Source: Flavitalea plasmicola (GTDB lineage Bacteria; Bacteroidota; Bacteroidia; Chitinophagales; Chitinophagaceae). From it: a stretch of DNA of 64,000 nucleotides. Shown one piece after another: positions 1 to 7,915 of this stretch. The notes below the pieces were generated by a model. The model searched no databases. It was given only the letters and a program-made list of their open reading frames with translations, and was not told the DNA's origin. The stretch spans positions 1 through 64,000 of the forward strand of contig NZ_JAUOTO010000009.1 in the NCBI RefSeq assembly GCF_030546645.1. The letters run 5' to 3'. The position numbers were made by a program, and so were the translations under genes. Every line of letters begins with the position of its first letter. Positions within the stretch are counted from its first letter, which is position 1.

Positions 1-61
1 CTTTTTCATATTGACTGTTTAAAATTAGCTCTTTCGAGTCTAATTCCAACCTGTCCTAATA

Positions 62-259
62 TCAGCGAAGGCTACAGGCTTCATAATCAATAAATGTGTT
101 GTTAGGGTGCAATGTTAGAAACAGACCATCCTCTGGAAACTTCTGGATTTCTGTAGTGAGGTTGTTTTTGCTGGTTTTTGCCACATCGGACCGCGATTTG
201 TCTAGCCTGACATAATCTCGCAAAAAAATGTCAAAGGCTTGGGTAACTGTAGTTGACAT
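62..259 (-). pseudogene. N-terminal remnant of a SMODS-type nucleotidyltransferase
   Basis: This is a 65-codon open stretch. Its start (MSTTVTQAFDIFLRDYVRLD) and following residues resemble the N-terminus of SMODS-domain nucleotidyltransferases, the CD-NTase-like synthases that make nucleotide second messengers in CBASS-type anti-phage systems. In that family a GS-containing active-site motif should follow at about residue 65. Here the frame stops just before it, and no continuation is visible in the last 61 bases of the window edge. I therefore call it a truncated, inactive remnant. The resemblance is from memory of the family, so the assignment is moderate. Confidence 0.45.
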
Positions 260-579
260 GAAGGGGTTTTCCTGCTAATGTACAATTACCCTTGATAGTC
301 AAATACGCTTATGCACTAATTTCTTTAGGCCTTGAAAAATAATTTTCAAAATAGGGTGTTTTCACCTGGAGAAGAATTAAATAAATGATGTATTATGCCG
401 ACGGAGCAGACAGGGATTCGAATCTAACCTCCGATGTGGTTTATTTTCAATGTGTTATACTCGGTTGCTGGTCGGTACACTGAATTTTCCACCGCGGAAT
501 CCGGCGACGATTGGAATTGAATTTAAATAAATACTTCAAAGGAACTTTGCTTAGAATTGTAATAACACTATTGTTTAGT
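260..579. other. Gene-free stretch with a short hairpin and a tRNA-3'-end-like sequence
   Basis: No convincing gene is present. A 7-bp inverted repeat (TTGAAAA/TTTTCAA, 332-349) could end transcription of a neighbouring remnant. At 402-434, read on the minus strand, there is a tRNA T-arm and acceptor-like sequence (TTCGAATCCCT, then CTGCTCCG). It has no pairing 5' half and the T-stem does not close, so it is not a tRNA gene. It shares CGGAGGTT and TTCGAATCCCT with the attachment-like fragment beside the integrase at 12811-12840, in the same orientation, so it may be an old integration scar. Confidence 0.4.
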
Positions 580-969
580 TCAATCCTCAATTTTAATTCC
601 TTCCATTCTGCCCAGGTGATTCACGTTATTCGTGACCAATATCAATCCATTCGAAATTGCGGTGGCACCGATCAAAAGATCAAAATAGTCCACAGTCTGG
701 CCCGCTTTCCTCAGCCTCGCTTTTTCCTTGGCATATACGTCCAGGCAAGGGAAAATAGGATTAATGGTGACGCCAGTAAAAAAATTACCAAGTGCAGTAA
801 TATTTTTTTCCTTAGCTAGGCTATTTTCAACGCCAAATTTTAATTCAGCCAGCGTAATTTCCGAAATAAAGCAGTTTTCATTTCCTGCACTTTAGAACTG
901 TTTTGCTAGGCCATGGAGTCCCTTCATGCAATAGATACAAATGTTTGTATCCAGCAAATAATGATTCAC
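580..969 (-). pseudogene. vapC: Broken VapC-type PIN-domain toxin
   Basis: The minus strand reads as a complete VapC toxin (PIN-domain ribonuclease) of about 129 residues once one internal stop is read through. It begins with GTG at 969 and runs NHYLLDTNICIY, which contains the first acidic PIN residue. Later come ISEITLAELKFGVENS, then DYFDLLIGATAISNGLILVT with the catalytic Asp residues, and NNVNHLGRMEGIKIED at the end. A TAA interrupts it near codon 27. The final Trp codon expected after IED appears changed to TGA. The GTG overlaps the stop of the antitoxin remnant by 4 nt (GTGA), the classic vapBC arrangement. It is presumably inactive. Confidence 0.8.
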
Positions 970-1060
970 AATCCTTCGATTTGTCTGTTAAAAGTTCTGC
1001 TGTCTTTTATGCCTTTAACAATCTCATCTGCGGACTCGCTTCCTGACCATGCACCAAAGG
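966..1060 (-). pseudogene. vapB: C-terminal remnant of a VapB-type antitoxin
   Basis: Read on the minus strand, about 30 codons match the C-terminal, toxin-binding tail common to VapB/Phd antitoxins of Bacteroidetes: FGAWSGSESADEIVK, then GIKDSRTFNRQIEGL and a stop. The stop overlaps the GTG start of the broken vapC by 4 nt. The DNA-binding N-terminal half is missing. Its place is taken by the 3' end of the reverse-transcriptase gene at 1124, which suggests the retron operon was joined onto an already decaying toxin-antitoxin locus. Confidence 0.7.
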
Positions 1061-1123
1061 ATTTTGAAAAAACTGGGAGAAGCAAGTACGTTGCGCAGCC
1101 CCTCAAATCATTTGGCAAAGGCT

Positions 1124-1990
1124 TTATTTTTTTTTATTAGTTTTCCTGATGTTGTGCAGGTAGTTGTTTACCGGCTTTATGGGCTTGTCGTTTAATAATT
1201 CCTCTTTAGCCTTCTCAATAATTTTGTCGGAGCCATCAATTTTGAAAAGAAATATTTTTATCCCGGTAATCAACTGGTAGCGCGCATAATCTGTTTTGCG
1301 GTGGTTTACTTTAAATTTATTGTTGCTTATTAGCAACAAAATGTTTTCAATGAGGGGCCCAAAATTTTGTGGAGACGAGAATGTTAGGTCGTCAACATAT
1401 CTCGTATAGGTAATATTGTTTTCTTTACAGAATGCGGCCAACTGTATATCTGTTTCGAAAAATACAAGGTTTGAAACGGAGTTGCTGGTGGGCGCACCTT
1501 GTGGGACTTCATCGTTTGTTGTGGTCAGTCTGGTTAACCAGTGCGCGAAATGGGGGGAGTATCCACGTTTTATCAGGGCAGAATACACCTGGCTGGCTTT
1601 TATGTTTGGATAAAAGTCGGTTAAGTCAGTTCCGAATAAGTATTTATTTCCCTGGTGCTCCTTGGCATTGGTGATATTGCTTTTTTTCTTTGTACCTCCA
1701 TGCACATTTGGAAGGAAACGAACGCGCGAAAATATATTTTTGTTTATACGAGATTGCACAGTTTTGAGCAGAACGGATGGATTTCTATAAGTCCTCTTTT
1801 TGATAGTACCATCTTTGTAGGTTTTCACTAACCCCTTTTTATCTAGTTTATCTTCCGACCACGACCGGTAGGTGACATCTGCATTCAAAAGAACACCTTC
1901 TATCTGCTCCTTAGTGAAACCTATCAGGTGGCACAACTTTTTGAATTCATATTTCTGAAATACGGCTGCTTTATACGGCGAAGAATTCAT
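1124..1990 (-). CDS. Retron-type reverse transcriptase
   Basis: A 288-aa RNA-directed DNA polymerase. Visible motifs in order are NAKEH (108-112, the NAxxH signature of retron region X), TDLTDFYP (121-128, motif A with catalytic Asp122), PQGAPTS (163-169), the YVDD active site (198-201), and LITG (240-243), which corresponds to the retron VTG motif of region Y. NAxxH together with ITG separates it from group II intron and CRISPR-associated RTs. The start codon lies inside the upstream XRE gene (20-nt overlap), so the two are translationally coupled. Retrons couple a self-primed RT-DNA (msDNA) to effector genes and act in phage defence. No clear msr-msd RNA is visible directly upstream. At 288 residues it is slightly short, but motifs A and B and the active site are intact. 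Confidence 0.9.
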   Translation of the reverse strand: MNSSPYKAAVFQKYEFKKLCHLIGFTKEQIEGVLLNADVTYRSWSEDKLDKKGLVKTYKDGTIKKRTYRNPSVLLKTVQSRINKNIFSRVRFLPNVHGGTKKKSNITNAKEHQGNKYLFGTDLTDFYPNIKASQVYSALIKRGYSPHFAHWLTRLTTTNDEVPQGAPTSNSVSNLVFFETDIQLAAFCKENNITYTRYVDDLTFSSPQNFGPLIENILLLISNNKFKVNHRKTDYARYQLITGIKIFLFKIDGSDKIIEKAKEELLNDKPIKPVNNYLHNIRKTNKKK

Positions 1991-2261
1991 TTACCAATGA
2001 GTTAATAGATGGTCTAACTATTTTGAACGCCTTTCTTTTACTAGGCTGTACGTCGTCATCTGTCATTGATAAGAAAAAAAGAATAGGTAAGGGAACCCCA
2101 AGCGCTTCGCTGATATCTTTCAGTGTAGAAAGATTAGGCTCTTTCAAGTTGCCTTCGATTTGAGATAAATAGGTCTGCGTAATACCACACGAAAGGGCAA
2201 ACTCTTCTTGCGTTTGGCCCTTTTGCTTCCTGATATTTTTAATTATATTTCCTAAGTCCAT
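1971..2261 (-). CDS. XRE-family (Cro/C1) DNA-binding protein, retron accessory
   Basis: A 96-aa protein with a Cro/C1 helix-turn-helix over residues 5-60 (IIKNIRKQKGQTQEEFA, then CGITQTYLSQIEG and LKDISEALGVP). The C-terminal 35 residues are unassigned. Its 3' end overlaps the start of the reverse transcriptase by 20 nt, so the two proteins are probably made together. Some retron types carry an XRE protein as the accessory or toxin-like partner; it may instead only repress its own operon. The AT-rich dyads upstream of the operon (around 2710-2760) are possible operators. The partner role is inference from context. Confidence 0.85.
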   Translation of the reverse strand: MDLGNIIKNIRKQKGQTQEEFALSCGITQTYLSQIEGNLKEPNLSTLKDISEALGVPLPILFFLSMTDDDVQPSKRKAFKIVRPSINSLVNEFFAV

Positions 2262-2294
2262 AATTATAAAGAAGAAAATTAAAGAGCGTTCGGA

Positions 2295-2549
2295 TTACAA
2301 CTTAGGCATCTGGCCATCATCATTACAATCTTTTGAAAAGAATCTGATTAACAGCAAAACGACATTTACAATTTCCTGACAGATCTGTTCATTCGTTTTG
2401 CCCTTTTTCTTTTTCAACAGTTGAAGTCTTGACGATACTTCAGCAATGACCTTTAAGTCTGTTTCCGAAAGAGAACACTGGTTCTGGGTGATAACGGCGA
2501 TACTTCTGATCGCGTTATCAATGACGCGGTTTTGTTTAACCCTACTCAT
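2295..2549 (-). CDS. Small hypothetical protein, first gene of the retron operon
   Basis: An 84-aa basic protein starting MSRVKQNRVIDNAIRS and ending FFSKDCNDDGQMPKL. I chose the ATG at 2549, which follows an A-rich leader; a longer frame reaches an ATG at 2642 but adds residues without protein-like character. It has predicted helices and a KKKKGK basic patch in the middle. The spacing to the XRE gene is 33 nt on the same strand, so co-transcription with the RT is likely. I do not recognise the family. A conserved third protein of the retron unit is one possibility. Confidence 0.6.
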   Translation of the reverse strand: MSRVKQNRVIDNAIRSIAVITQNQCSLSETDLKVIAEVSSRLQLLKKKKGKTNEQICQEIVNVVLLLIRFFSKDCNDDGQMPKL

Positions 2550-3214
2550 ATTTTTTGTTTTTAAAGACAACACCATTATTGTCCTGTGATTTTCAACAAT
2601 GGTGAATGAGTAGAGCTGGCTGATTCCTATACGCGTTGACAATGTTCTCGTACACTCTCTAAATATTCCTGTGATTGATAAATAATATAAGTTATATGCG
2701 CTATAAGAAACGAATACTATAGACTATATACTGTATCACTAATAACACACACGTATTACACATATACCCCTATTGTTCGGTAACTGAGGATAAAATGTGT
2801 GGTAGATGTTAGTTTACCCGTAAGGGTTGTCTTTGCAGACTTCAAAATACTCCGTAAGGATTTCAGCACTACGCCATCTATCAAAGAACTATTGACTACA
2901 AATGTAGGGAGATTGGGCGATCTGGCAAAATAAATATTACTGGTAGTTAATAAAATGGCCATATCCATGCACTAAGGGTGCTATTTAACACCGAGAGAGC
3001 CAGTTTTCTTGTATTATCAATTCATTATGGGAAAGCTACGGAATAAGATATGGAGTTCTATAAATCTTGTCCTCAATATAGAAGGAGTCATCGAACACAA
3101 GTGTATTGCTTCTAGGAAGCAATGCATCACTAATTCCTGAATTGGACACAAATGGGTGTTTAGACGGTTGTCCAAGTGGATGAAACGAGCTAGATTTGGC
3201 TAAAAAGGATTATT
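2550..3214 (-). other. AT-rich region upstream of the retron operon; possible promoter and msr-msd location
   Basis: About 660 bp without a convincing gene; a 70-codon frame at 2756-2968 looks random. If the retron follows the usual order, its non-coding RNA should lie here, read leftward. I see only modest hairpins: a 6-bp stem at 2977-2992 (GGTGCT/AACACC with one G-U pair), ACCC/GGGT around 2814-2825, and AT-rich dyads at 2709-2760 such as TATAGACTATA. None resembles a long msd hairpin, so the RNA is not located. The segment also probably carries the operon promoter and XRE operators. Confidence 0.35.
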
Positions 3215-3445
3215 ATGGACTGGATAATTGCACAGCAACTGCCGGAGGAGTCAGGCCCATACTTGGCAAGCGTAAAGGTCGCTCACAAGACTGGCGAATA
3301 CGTTTTTAAAGCCATCACCTATTACAATAATGAGACGTGCCGATGGTACAAGTACGATCCATTCGAACCCGATAAGGAGCTCGGAGAAGACATAACGGGA
3401 AAAGTCGTGGGATGGGTAAATAGCCGGGAGACTTTTCTGGGGTAA
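3215..3445 (+). CDS. DUF551-like small protein
   Basis: A 76-aa soluble protein. The pattern DWIIAQQLPEESGPYLASVK at the start, then WYKYDPFEP and GKVVGWVNSRE, resembles the short DUF551-type proteins common in phages and mobile elements (lead W, LPEESG, a central W, terminal WV or WM). Their function is unknown. It lies upstream of, and on the same strand as, the ATPase/nuclease pair, but 370 bp separate them, so membership in that system is uncertain. Confidence 0.6.
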   Translation: MDWIIAQQLPEESGPYLASVKVAHKTGEYVFKAITYYNNETCRWYKYDPFEPDKELGEDITGKVVGWVNSRETFLG

Positions 3446-3814
3446 TTGCATAATTGTACTAAGGTTTGGCTGAACCTCAGATGATTAATTCGGAAGTCCC
3501 TCCAAATCCAATCTCCCTTTTCGTCCCCCAGGAGAAGACGGTTTTTTTGGATATTTCCGTCATGACCTTCGGAGCGGCCGCAAGGCTACAGAGCGGGTCG
3601 GGCACAGGTTCGACGGTAACTATGGCATTGATCGGGCTGACACCCCTGCTTCCTACTATGCTTGGGTGAAACTCCATTCATGATCAACAACTCTAGGGCC
3701 GCAGGAAGCAGATTGACGGCCACCGGAGGATAAAAATCGGCGCAAATACGGTACATACTAAATGAACTGAAAACTAGTTTTATGTATTGAACATAACTGT
3801 TAACTGTCAACTGC
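3446..3814. other. Intergenic region before the ATPase-HNH pair, with a 12-bp palindrome
   Basis: About 370 bp without a convincing gene; short frames on both strands lack protein-like composition. A perfect 12-bp palindrome (AAAACTAGTTTT) lies at 3770-3781, 33 bp before the ATPase start. It is followed by two AACTGTTAACTG-like repeats just before the ATG. These are plausible operator or promoter elements for the defence pair; nothing else is recognised here. Confidence 0.35.
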
Positions 3815-6508
3815 ATGAGTAATAAAATTACCCCTTGGTACGAAGTATACGTGGAGTTGGCAAACTCTCTGGTTGTATTTTACGAAAGGAATAAAGATCA
3901 GCCAGCCAAAACCTTGTTCGATGTCTGTATTGGTAACCCAGTGTTTATTTCGGCAAATCAATGGATTTTGAACAAAGAGTCGTCAGGAGGACTCGACCCG
4001 ATACAGGTTTTCGCCAGCATAAGCAGCCTCACCCTCGGGGACGATTTGCGGATGGACCGCATTGATGCTCTTTTCGACGTATTGGGCAAGACCAGGAACT
4101 ACGAAAAAATTGACTTTTCCGGCTGCCCCACCCCTGTAGCAGTTAGATTACTGTCATTTCGGGAAAGAATAGCCCAAAATGAGATATGGGATGCTTTCGC
4201 CGCGGTGATGAACCAAGGTAAGGATGGATTCGGAAAAGACATTTTTACCAAGGTGCGTACATGGTCCGGTATCGGGATGGCTTCATTTACCATGTTCCTG
4301 TTTTGGATTCAGCCCAGGAATTTCCTGCCCTTGGACAAGAATACAATGGCTGTTATCCGTGCTAATCGTGCCGATCTCGACCCTTTGAATACATATGATG
4401 ACTATAAAGAATTATTGACTAAAAAGGATACAGACGACTATCTCGAAATGGCGAGATTCGTCCGCTTGACCCCGGACGCTCAACGGAAGGATGTCAAAAG
4501 AAGTGCCATCGTCAGCGAAATAGTCGGCAAAGGACATATAAATATACCCGGCGGCGGCCTACGGATATTGGGTATCCGTTCCTTGGAAGGGTGCGAAGGC
4601 GACATACTCGGTCCGCTGAAGCCCGGACAGTTGTATTCGCTATTCGAAGCCTACACAATCTCAGATTCGGGTAGTCAAATACGCTATTATCCCGAAAAAG
4701 ATCATGGACTATACAACTCGGAAAATCTACGCATCGACATCAATGCTATCGTAGGAAAGAACGGTACTGGTAAAAGTTCACTAGCAGAGTTGCTTTTGGC
4801 GATCATGTATAACATTGCCTGTAGTTATAGGGACGCAGGTATGTTGACGGATGGAGAGTACCTGCTGGAGGCAAAAAGCGACCTCCATGCAGAAATTTAC
4901 CTCAAAACGGAGAAGATTTACAGGATAACGGTAAACGGAGAAAATATAACGTATGTGTCCTATCGTTCGAGTGAATCAATATTCGAAGCTCAGAGACCGC
5001 AAGACATATCCTCCTTGCCGCTTTCCGCTTTGTACTATACCTTCCTTGTGAATTATTCCCTCCATGCTTTAAACGAAAGGAATATAGGGAGCTGGATCAA
5101 GCCGCTATTTCACAAAAATGATGGCTATCAGATTCCCGCAACAATTGACCCATATCGCGAAGAGGGTACGATACAAATAAATAGATTGGAGGAATTAACC
5201 AAAGATAGGCTACTGGTCAATTTATTGGAGCCGGTCCTCGACAAGCAGGCCGACAATCACCGGCAGCTCACCGACTACCAGCAAGCCGTAGGATTAATAC
5301 TGAAGCTGAACGATAAAAAGGCTTCGTCCATTTTCATGGGCGGTAAGGAGCGTCCAATCGATCAATTCAATGATTATGAAAAGTCATTGCTGCTATTCCT
5401 AGCCTCATTCGATCTGAAACCGGATATTGCCGGAGAAATAAAGGCTCAGACGCTCACGGGAAAGATATTGGTGTACATTTTCAGAAAATTGATATCGATC
5501 GCCGAAACCTATGGGGCCTACCGCAAATTCCTTAAAGAAAATGGCCTGGAAGATGAAGCACAATATTTCCTTGACCTGCATCGGGATACCAGCCATATCA
5601 CCTATAAATTAAGACAGGCTGTCAACTACCTAAGATATGATCACCTACCCCGTACCACGCCTATACTAATCACTTTGGATGACCTATCCACCGAAATAGC
5701 ACGGGTCAAGCTAAATAACAGTTCCCTGGAAACCATGGAGCTAATTCCTCCATCCTGTTTTGATGTGGAGATTCAAATGGCGGATCGGAAACAGCCAAAG
5801 CGGATTTCACCCTTTGGCAAGCTAAGCTCGGGGGAAAAGCAGCTGATTTTCACGGTTAACGCCATTACCTACCATCTCCGAAATCTCGACTCCGTCCATA
5901 ACGGACAGAGAAGTTTGGTGAAATACGAGTATGTCAATGTTGTAATGGATGAGATAGAACTCTATTTTCATCCTGAGCTGCAACGCCAGTTCCTCGACCG
6001 ACTACGGAGACAGGTCGAAATACTAGAGCTGCCAAATATTAAGGCTATCAACTTCGTTTTTATCACACATTCTCCATTTATCCTGTCCGACATTCCAAAG
6101 GGCAATACACTCTTCCTGGACCGGCCCGATTGCGGCGCAGCTACCCCTTTGGATGCAAAGAACAAAAAGAATACCCTTGGTGCCAACATTCATGAGCTGC
6201 TGGCAGGCGGCTTTTTTATGAACGATACAATAGGTGTTTTTGCCGTACGAAAAATCAAAGAGGTCATTGACTTTTGCCGATCCGTACAACAGGCAGGGGA
6301 AGAGTCCAGGGATGATCTTAAAGGAGCTTATGAGCTAAGAAAACAGGAATTTTATTTTATCCGGGATAATATTGGTGAGAACTACTTGCAAGCCATTGTA
6401 GAGGAAAATATCCTGGATATCGAACGGAAATTCGAAACAAAAGAGTATATAAACTGGAGAGTGCAACAGTTACAGCAAGAAATCAAAAACCTAGACCCAA
6501 ATGCATAA
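3815..6508 (+). CDS. ABC/SMC-type ATPase of a Septu-like two-gene system (PtuA-like)
   Basis: An 897-aa ATPase. Residues 1-235 form a separate N-terminal domain containing MFLFWIQPRNFLPLDKNT. This resembles the N-terminal region of some McrB-like and other restriction-associated ATPases, where a bulky WI.P..FLPLD motif recurs. The ATPase core has Walker A GKNGTGKS (314-321), an ABC signature LSSGEKQ (670-676), Walker B VVMDEIE (709-715) and an H-switch THS (751-753), with a long helical insert between Walker A and the signature. No TOPRIM nuclease motif is visible at the C-terminus. Its last 8 nt overlap the HNH gene, so the products are probably one complex. In Septu and type I retrons such an ATPase controls an HNH partner; the same role here is inference. 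Confidence 0.85.
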   Translation: MSNKITPWYEVYVELANSLVVFYERNKDQPAKTLFDVCIGNPVFISANQWILNKESSGGLDPIQVFASISSLTLGDDLRMDRIDALFDVLGKTRNYEKIDFSGCPTPVAVRLLSFRERIAQNEIWDAFAAVMNQGKDGFGKDIFTKVRTWSGIGMASFTMFLFWIQPRNFLPLDKNTMAVIRANRADLDPLNTYDDYKELLTKKDTDDYLEMARFVRLTPDAQRKDVKRSAIVSEIVGKGHINIPGGGLRILGIRSLEGCEGDILGPLKPGQLYSLFEAYTISDSGSQIRYYPEKDHGLYNSENLRIDINAIVGKNGTGKSSLAELLLAIMYNIACSYRDAGMLTDGEYLLEAKSDLHAEIYLKTEKIYRITVNGENITYVSYRSSESIFEAQRPQDISSLPLSALYYTFLVNYSLHALNERNIGSWIKPLFHKNDGYQIPATIDPYREEGTIQINRLEELTKDRLLVNLLEPVLDKQADNHRQLTDYQQAVGLILKLNDKKASSIFMGGKERPIDQFNDYEKSLLLFLASFDLKPDIAGEIKAQTLTGKILVYIFRKLISIAETYGAYRKFLKENGLEDEAQYFLDLHRDTSHITYKLRQAVNYLRYDHLPRTTPILITLDDLSTEIARVKLNNSSLETMELIPPSCFDVEIQMADRKQPKRISPFGKLSSGEKQLIFTVNAITYHLRNLDSVHNGQRSLVKYEYVNVVMDEIELYFHPELQRQFLDRLRRQVEILELPNIKAINFVFITHSPFILSDIPKGNTLFLDRPDCGAATPLDAKNKKNTLGANIHELLAGGFFMNDTIGVFAVRKIKEVIDFCRSVQQAGEESRDDLKGAYELRKQEFYFIRDNIGENYLQAIVEENILDIERKFETKEYINWRVQQLQQEIKNLDPNA

Positions 6509-7595
6509 AATTCAATACCCTGAACACGAAGCCCTAAAAAAATTCGAAGGAGATTATGTAGAACTTTTCCAAGATCTCCAGGTTAATTTCGACGGGTTGC
6601 CCGACTGCGCAAAATTGAACTGGTCTCTTGAAAATTTCCTGGTCAGTGATTTTAAGACGCTTAGGGACAAGGCATTGACATCGACTAAAACAGGTTGTAA
6701 AAAAGAGGTCATTGAGAGCGTATTTCCCTATGACGAATTGCAAGGAAAGCTGTCTCAATTTTTTATGAAATATGGCACTCAGATGAACCTGTCAGCCTGT
6801 CATTATTGCGGCATTGAATATGTCAATGTGTATGAAGATATGGGTGATTATAAGGACGGCCTGGAGTTGGTCAATAAGGCCGATGAATTTGAGCTTCAAA
6901 ATATTGTAGGTATCGGGGAAGTTACAGCGTCGAAGATCGTGGACGCGCGACCTATAACAGCTTTTGAAAAACTGGATTCTATCATAGGGCTTAGCAAAAC
7001 CGTAAAACAACAGATAAAGGACTATCAAAACAGAAATAAGCTGTACAAAAATCATTTTACGCTGGATCACCTGCTGCCCAAGGGGGAATATCCACACTTT
7101 GCGCTGTCCTTGTATAATTTGATTCCCTGTTGCTATACCTGCAATTCGAAAACCAAGGGCAGAAAGAGCCTGGGTGACAAGGAAAATCTTACTTTACTAA
7201 GCCCCAGTTCAGCGGCGTTCGATGTAGACGCTAAAATACGTCTGAAGCCAATCTATGAGGGCGAGATCACAGAAAATATCATCGCTGTCGAAGACTTTTC
7301 CATCCGTTTCGATTATAATGGCCAGGCATCCATCTACGAAGACTATGTCAAGGCCTTTAAATTGCATGGTCGTTATCCCTTCCATAAGGACAAGGCCTTG
7401 GATCTCATTTTAAAAAGCAAGAAGTATAGTGAAGCACAACTAACTGAACTGGCAAAACATACTGGCATTGCAAAGGATCAGATAAGGGCCGATATATTCG
7501 GTAAAGACCTGTTTTCCTTGGAAGGTCGTCATCAGCCTTTTGCCAAACTTCGTCTAGATATCGCCCGCGCCCTCAAGATTGAAGGCGTCGTTTAA
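6501..7595 (+). CDS. HNH endonuclease with a nested helix-hairpin-helix domain (PtuB-like)
   Basis: A 364-aa nuclease, the presumed effector of the ATPase upstream (8-nt overlap). The HNH module has a first zinc pair CHYC (100-103), the catalytic TLDHLLPK with Asp189-His190, the Asn-containing SLYNLIPCC, and a second pair CYTC (211-214) followed by NSKTKG. Between the first zinc pair and the catalytic His sits an insertion (about 131-175) with a ComEA-like helix-hairpin-helix pattern: IVGIGEVTASKIVDAR, then SIIGLSKTVKQQI. This would add non-specific DNA binding. PtuB proteins as I know them are smaller and lack this insert. The C-terminal 140 residues are unassigned. Cleavage of DNA on ATPase release is inferred from Septu. 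Confidence 0.85.
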   Translation: MHKIQYPEHEALKKFEGDYVELFQDLQVNFDGLPDCAKLNWSLENFLVSDFKTLRDKALTSTKTGCKKEVIESVFPYDELQGKLSQFFMKYGTQMNLSACHYCGIEYVNVYEDMGDYKDGLELVNKADEFELQNIVGIGEVTASKIVDARPITAFEKLDSIIGLSKTVKQQIKDYQNRNKLYKNHFTLDHLLPKGEYPHFALSLYNLIPCCYTCNSKTKGRKSLGDKENLTLLSPSSAAFDVDAKIRLKPIYEGEITENIIAVEDFSIRFDYNGQASIYEDYVKAFKLHGRYPFHKDKALDLILKSKKYSEAQLTELAKHTGIAKDQIRADIFGKDLFSLEGRHQPFAKLRLDIARALKIEGVV

Positions 7596-7706
7596 CTCAT
7601 ATAAAGGCTATCCCAATCTTTTCCTAAAATCCATTCCGGGCTGATGGTTTTGAGGAGCTTTGATTGCTTTTATTACATTTTATCAAACATTCCTGAAGTC
7701 ATCCAC

Positions 7707-7913
7707 ATGAAAAAACTGGGTCATTTAATTTATTGGATCGGATTTCTAACAGTTCTTATTTTTATTTGTGGTGTGATTGTGTATCATATCATGAATCCTG
7801 ACCACCTATTGGATGCAACAATAAAAACTTATATAAAAATTGGGATAATATTCAGTCTGGTAAATATTATTGGAATGTGCGTTTTGAATTGGGCTGCGAA
7901 AAAGAATAAATAA
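7707..7913 (+). CDS. Small two-helix membrane protein
   Basis: A 68-aa protein. I take the ATG at 7707 (MKKLGHLIYWIGF) rather than an upstream frame start, because it gives a clean positively charged N-terminus. Two hydrophobic helices are visible (about residues 8-28 and 45-62), with a short polar loop containing HIMNPDHLLDA and a KKNK tail. It lies 110 bp after the HNH gene on the same strand and converges with the XRE gene whose stop is 2 bp away. Function is unknown; small membrane proteins near defence pairs can be effectors, but nothing shows this here. Confidence 0.55.
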   Translation: MKKLGHLIYWIGFLTVLIFICGVIVYHIMNPDHLLDATIKTYIKIGIIFSLVNIIGMCVLNWAAKKNK

Positions 7914-7915
7914 CG

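Noticed and set aside
402-434. A tRNA gene on the minus strand
   Set aside because: Only a T-loop-like and acceptor-like stretch exists; the T-stem and the 5' acceptor strand do not pair.
511-819. 102-codon frame on the plus strand
   Set aside because: It is the antisense of the vapC remnant, whose minus-strand reading has clear PIN-domain motifs.
913-1140. 75-codon plus-strand frame near the RT gene end
   Set aside because: It overlaps the vapB/vapC junction in antisense and has no protein-like pattern.
2756-2968. 70-codon minus-strand frame upstream of the retron operon as a gene
   Set aside because: Composition looks random and the region is AT-rich with short dyads, fitting promoter or RNA sequence better.
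1124-7595. RT, ATPase and HNH as one type I retron
   Set aside because: The RT is on the opposite strand, has its own XRE partner, and is separated from the ATPase by 1.8 kb and an unrelated gene; type I retrons have these in one operon.
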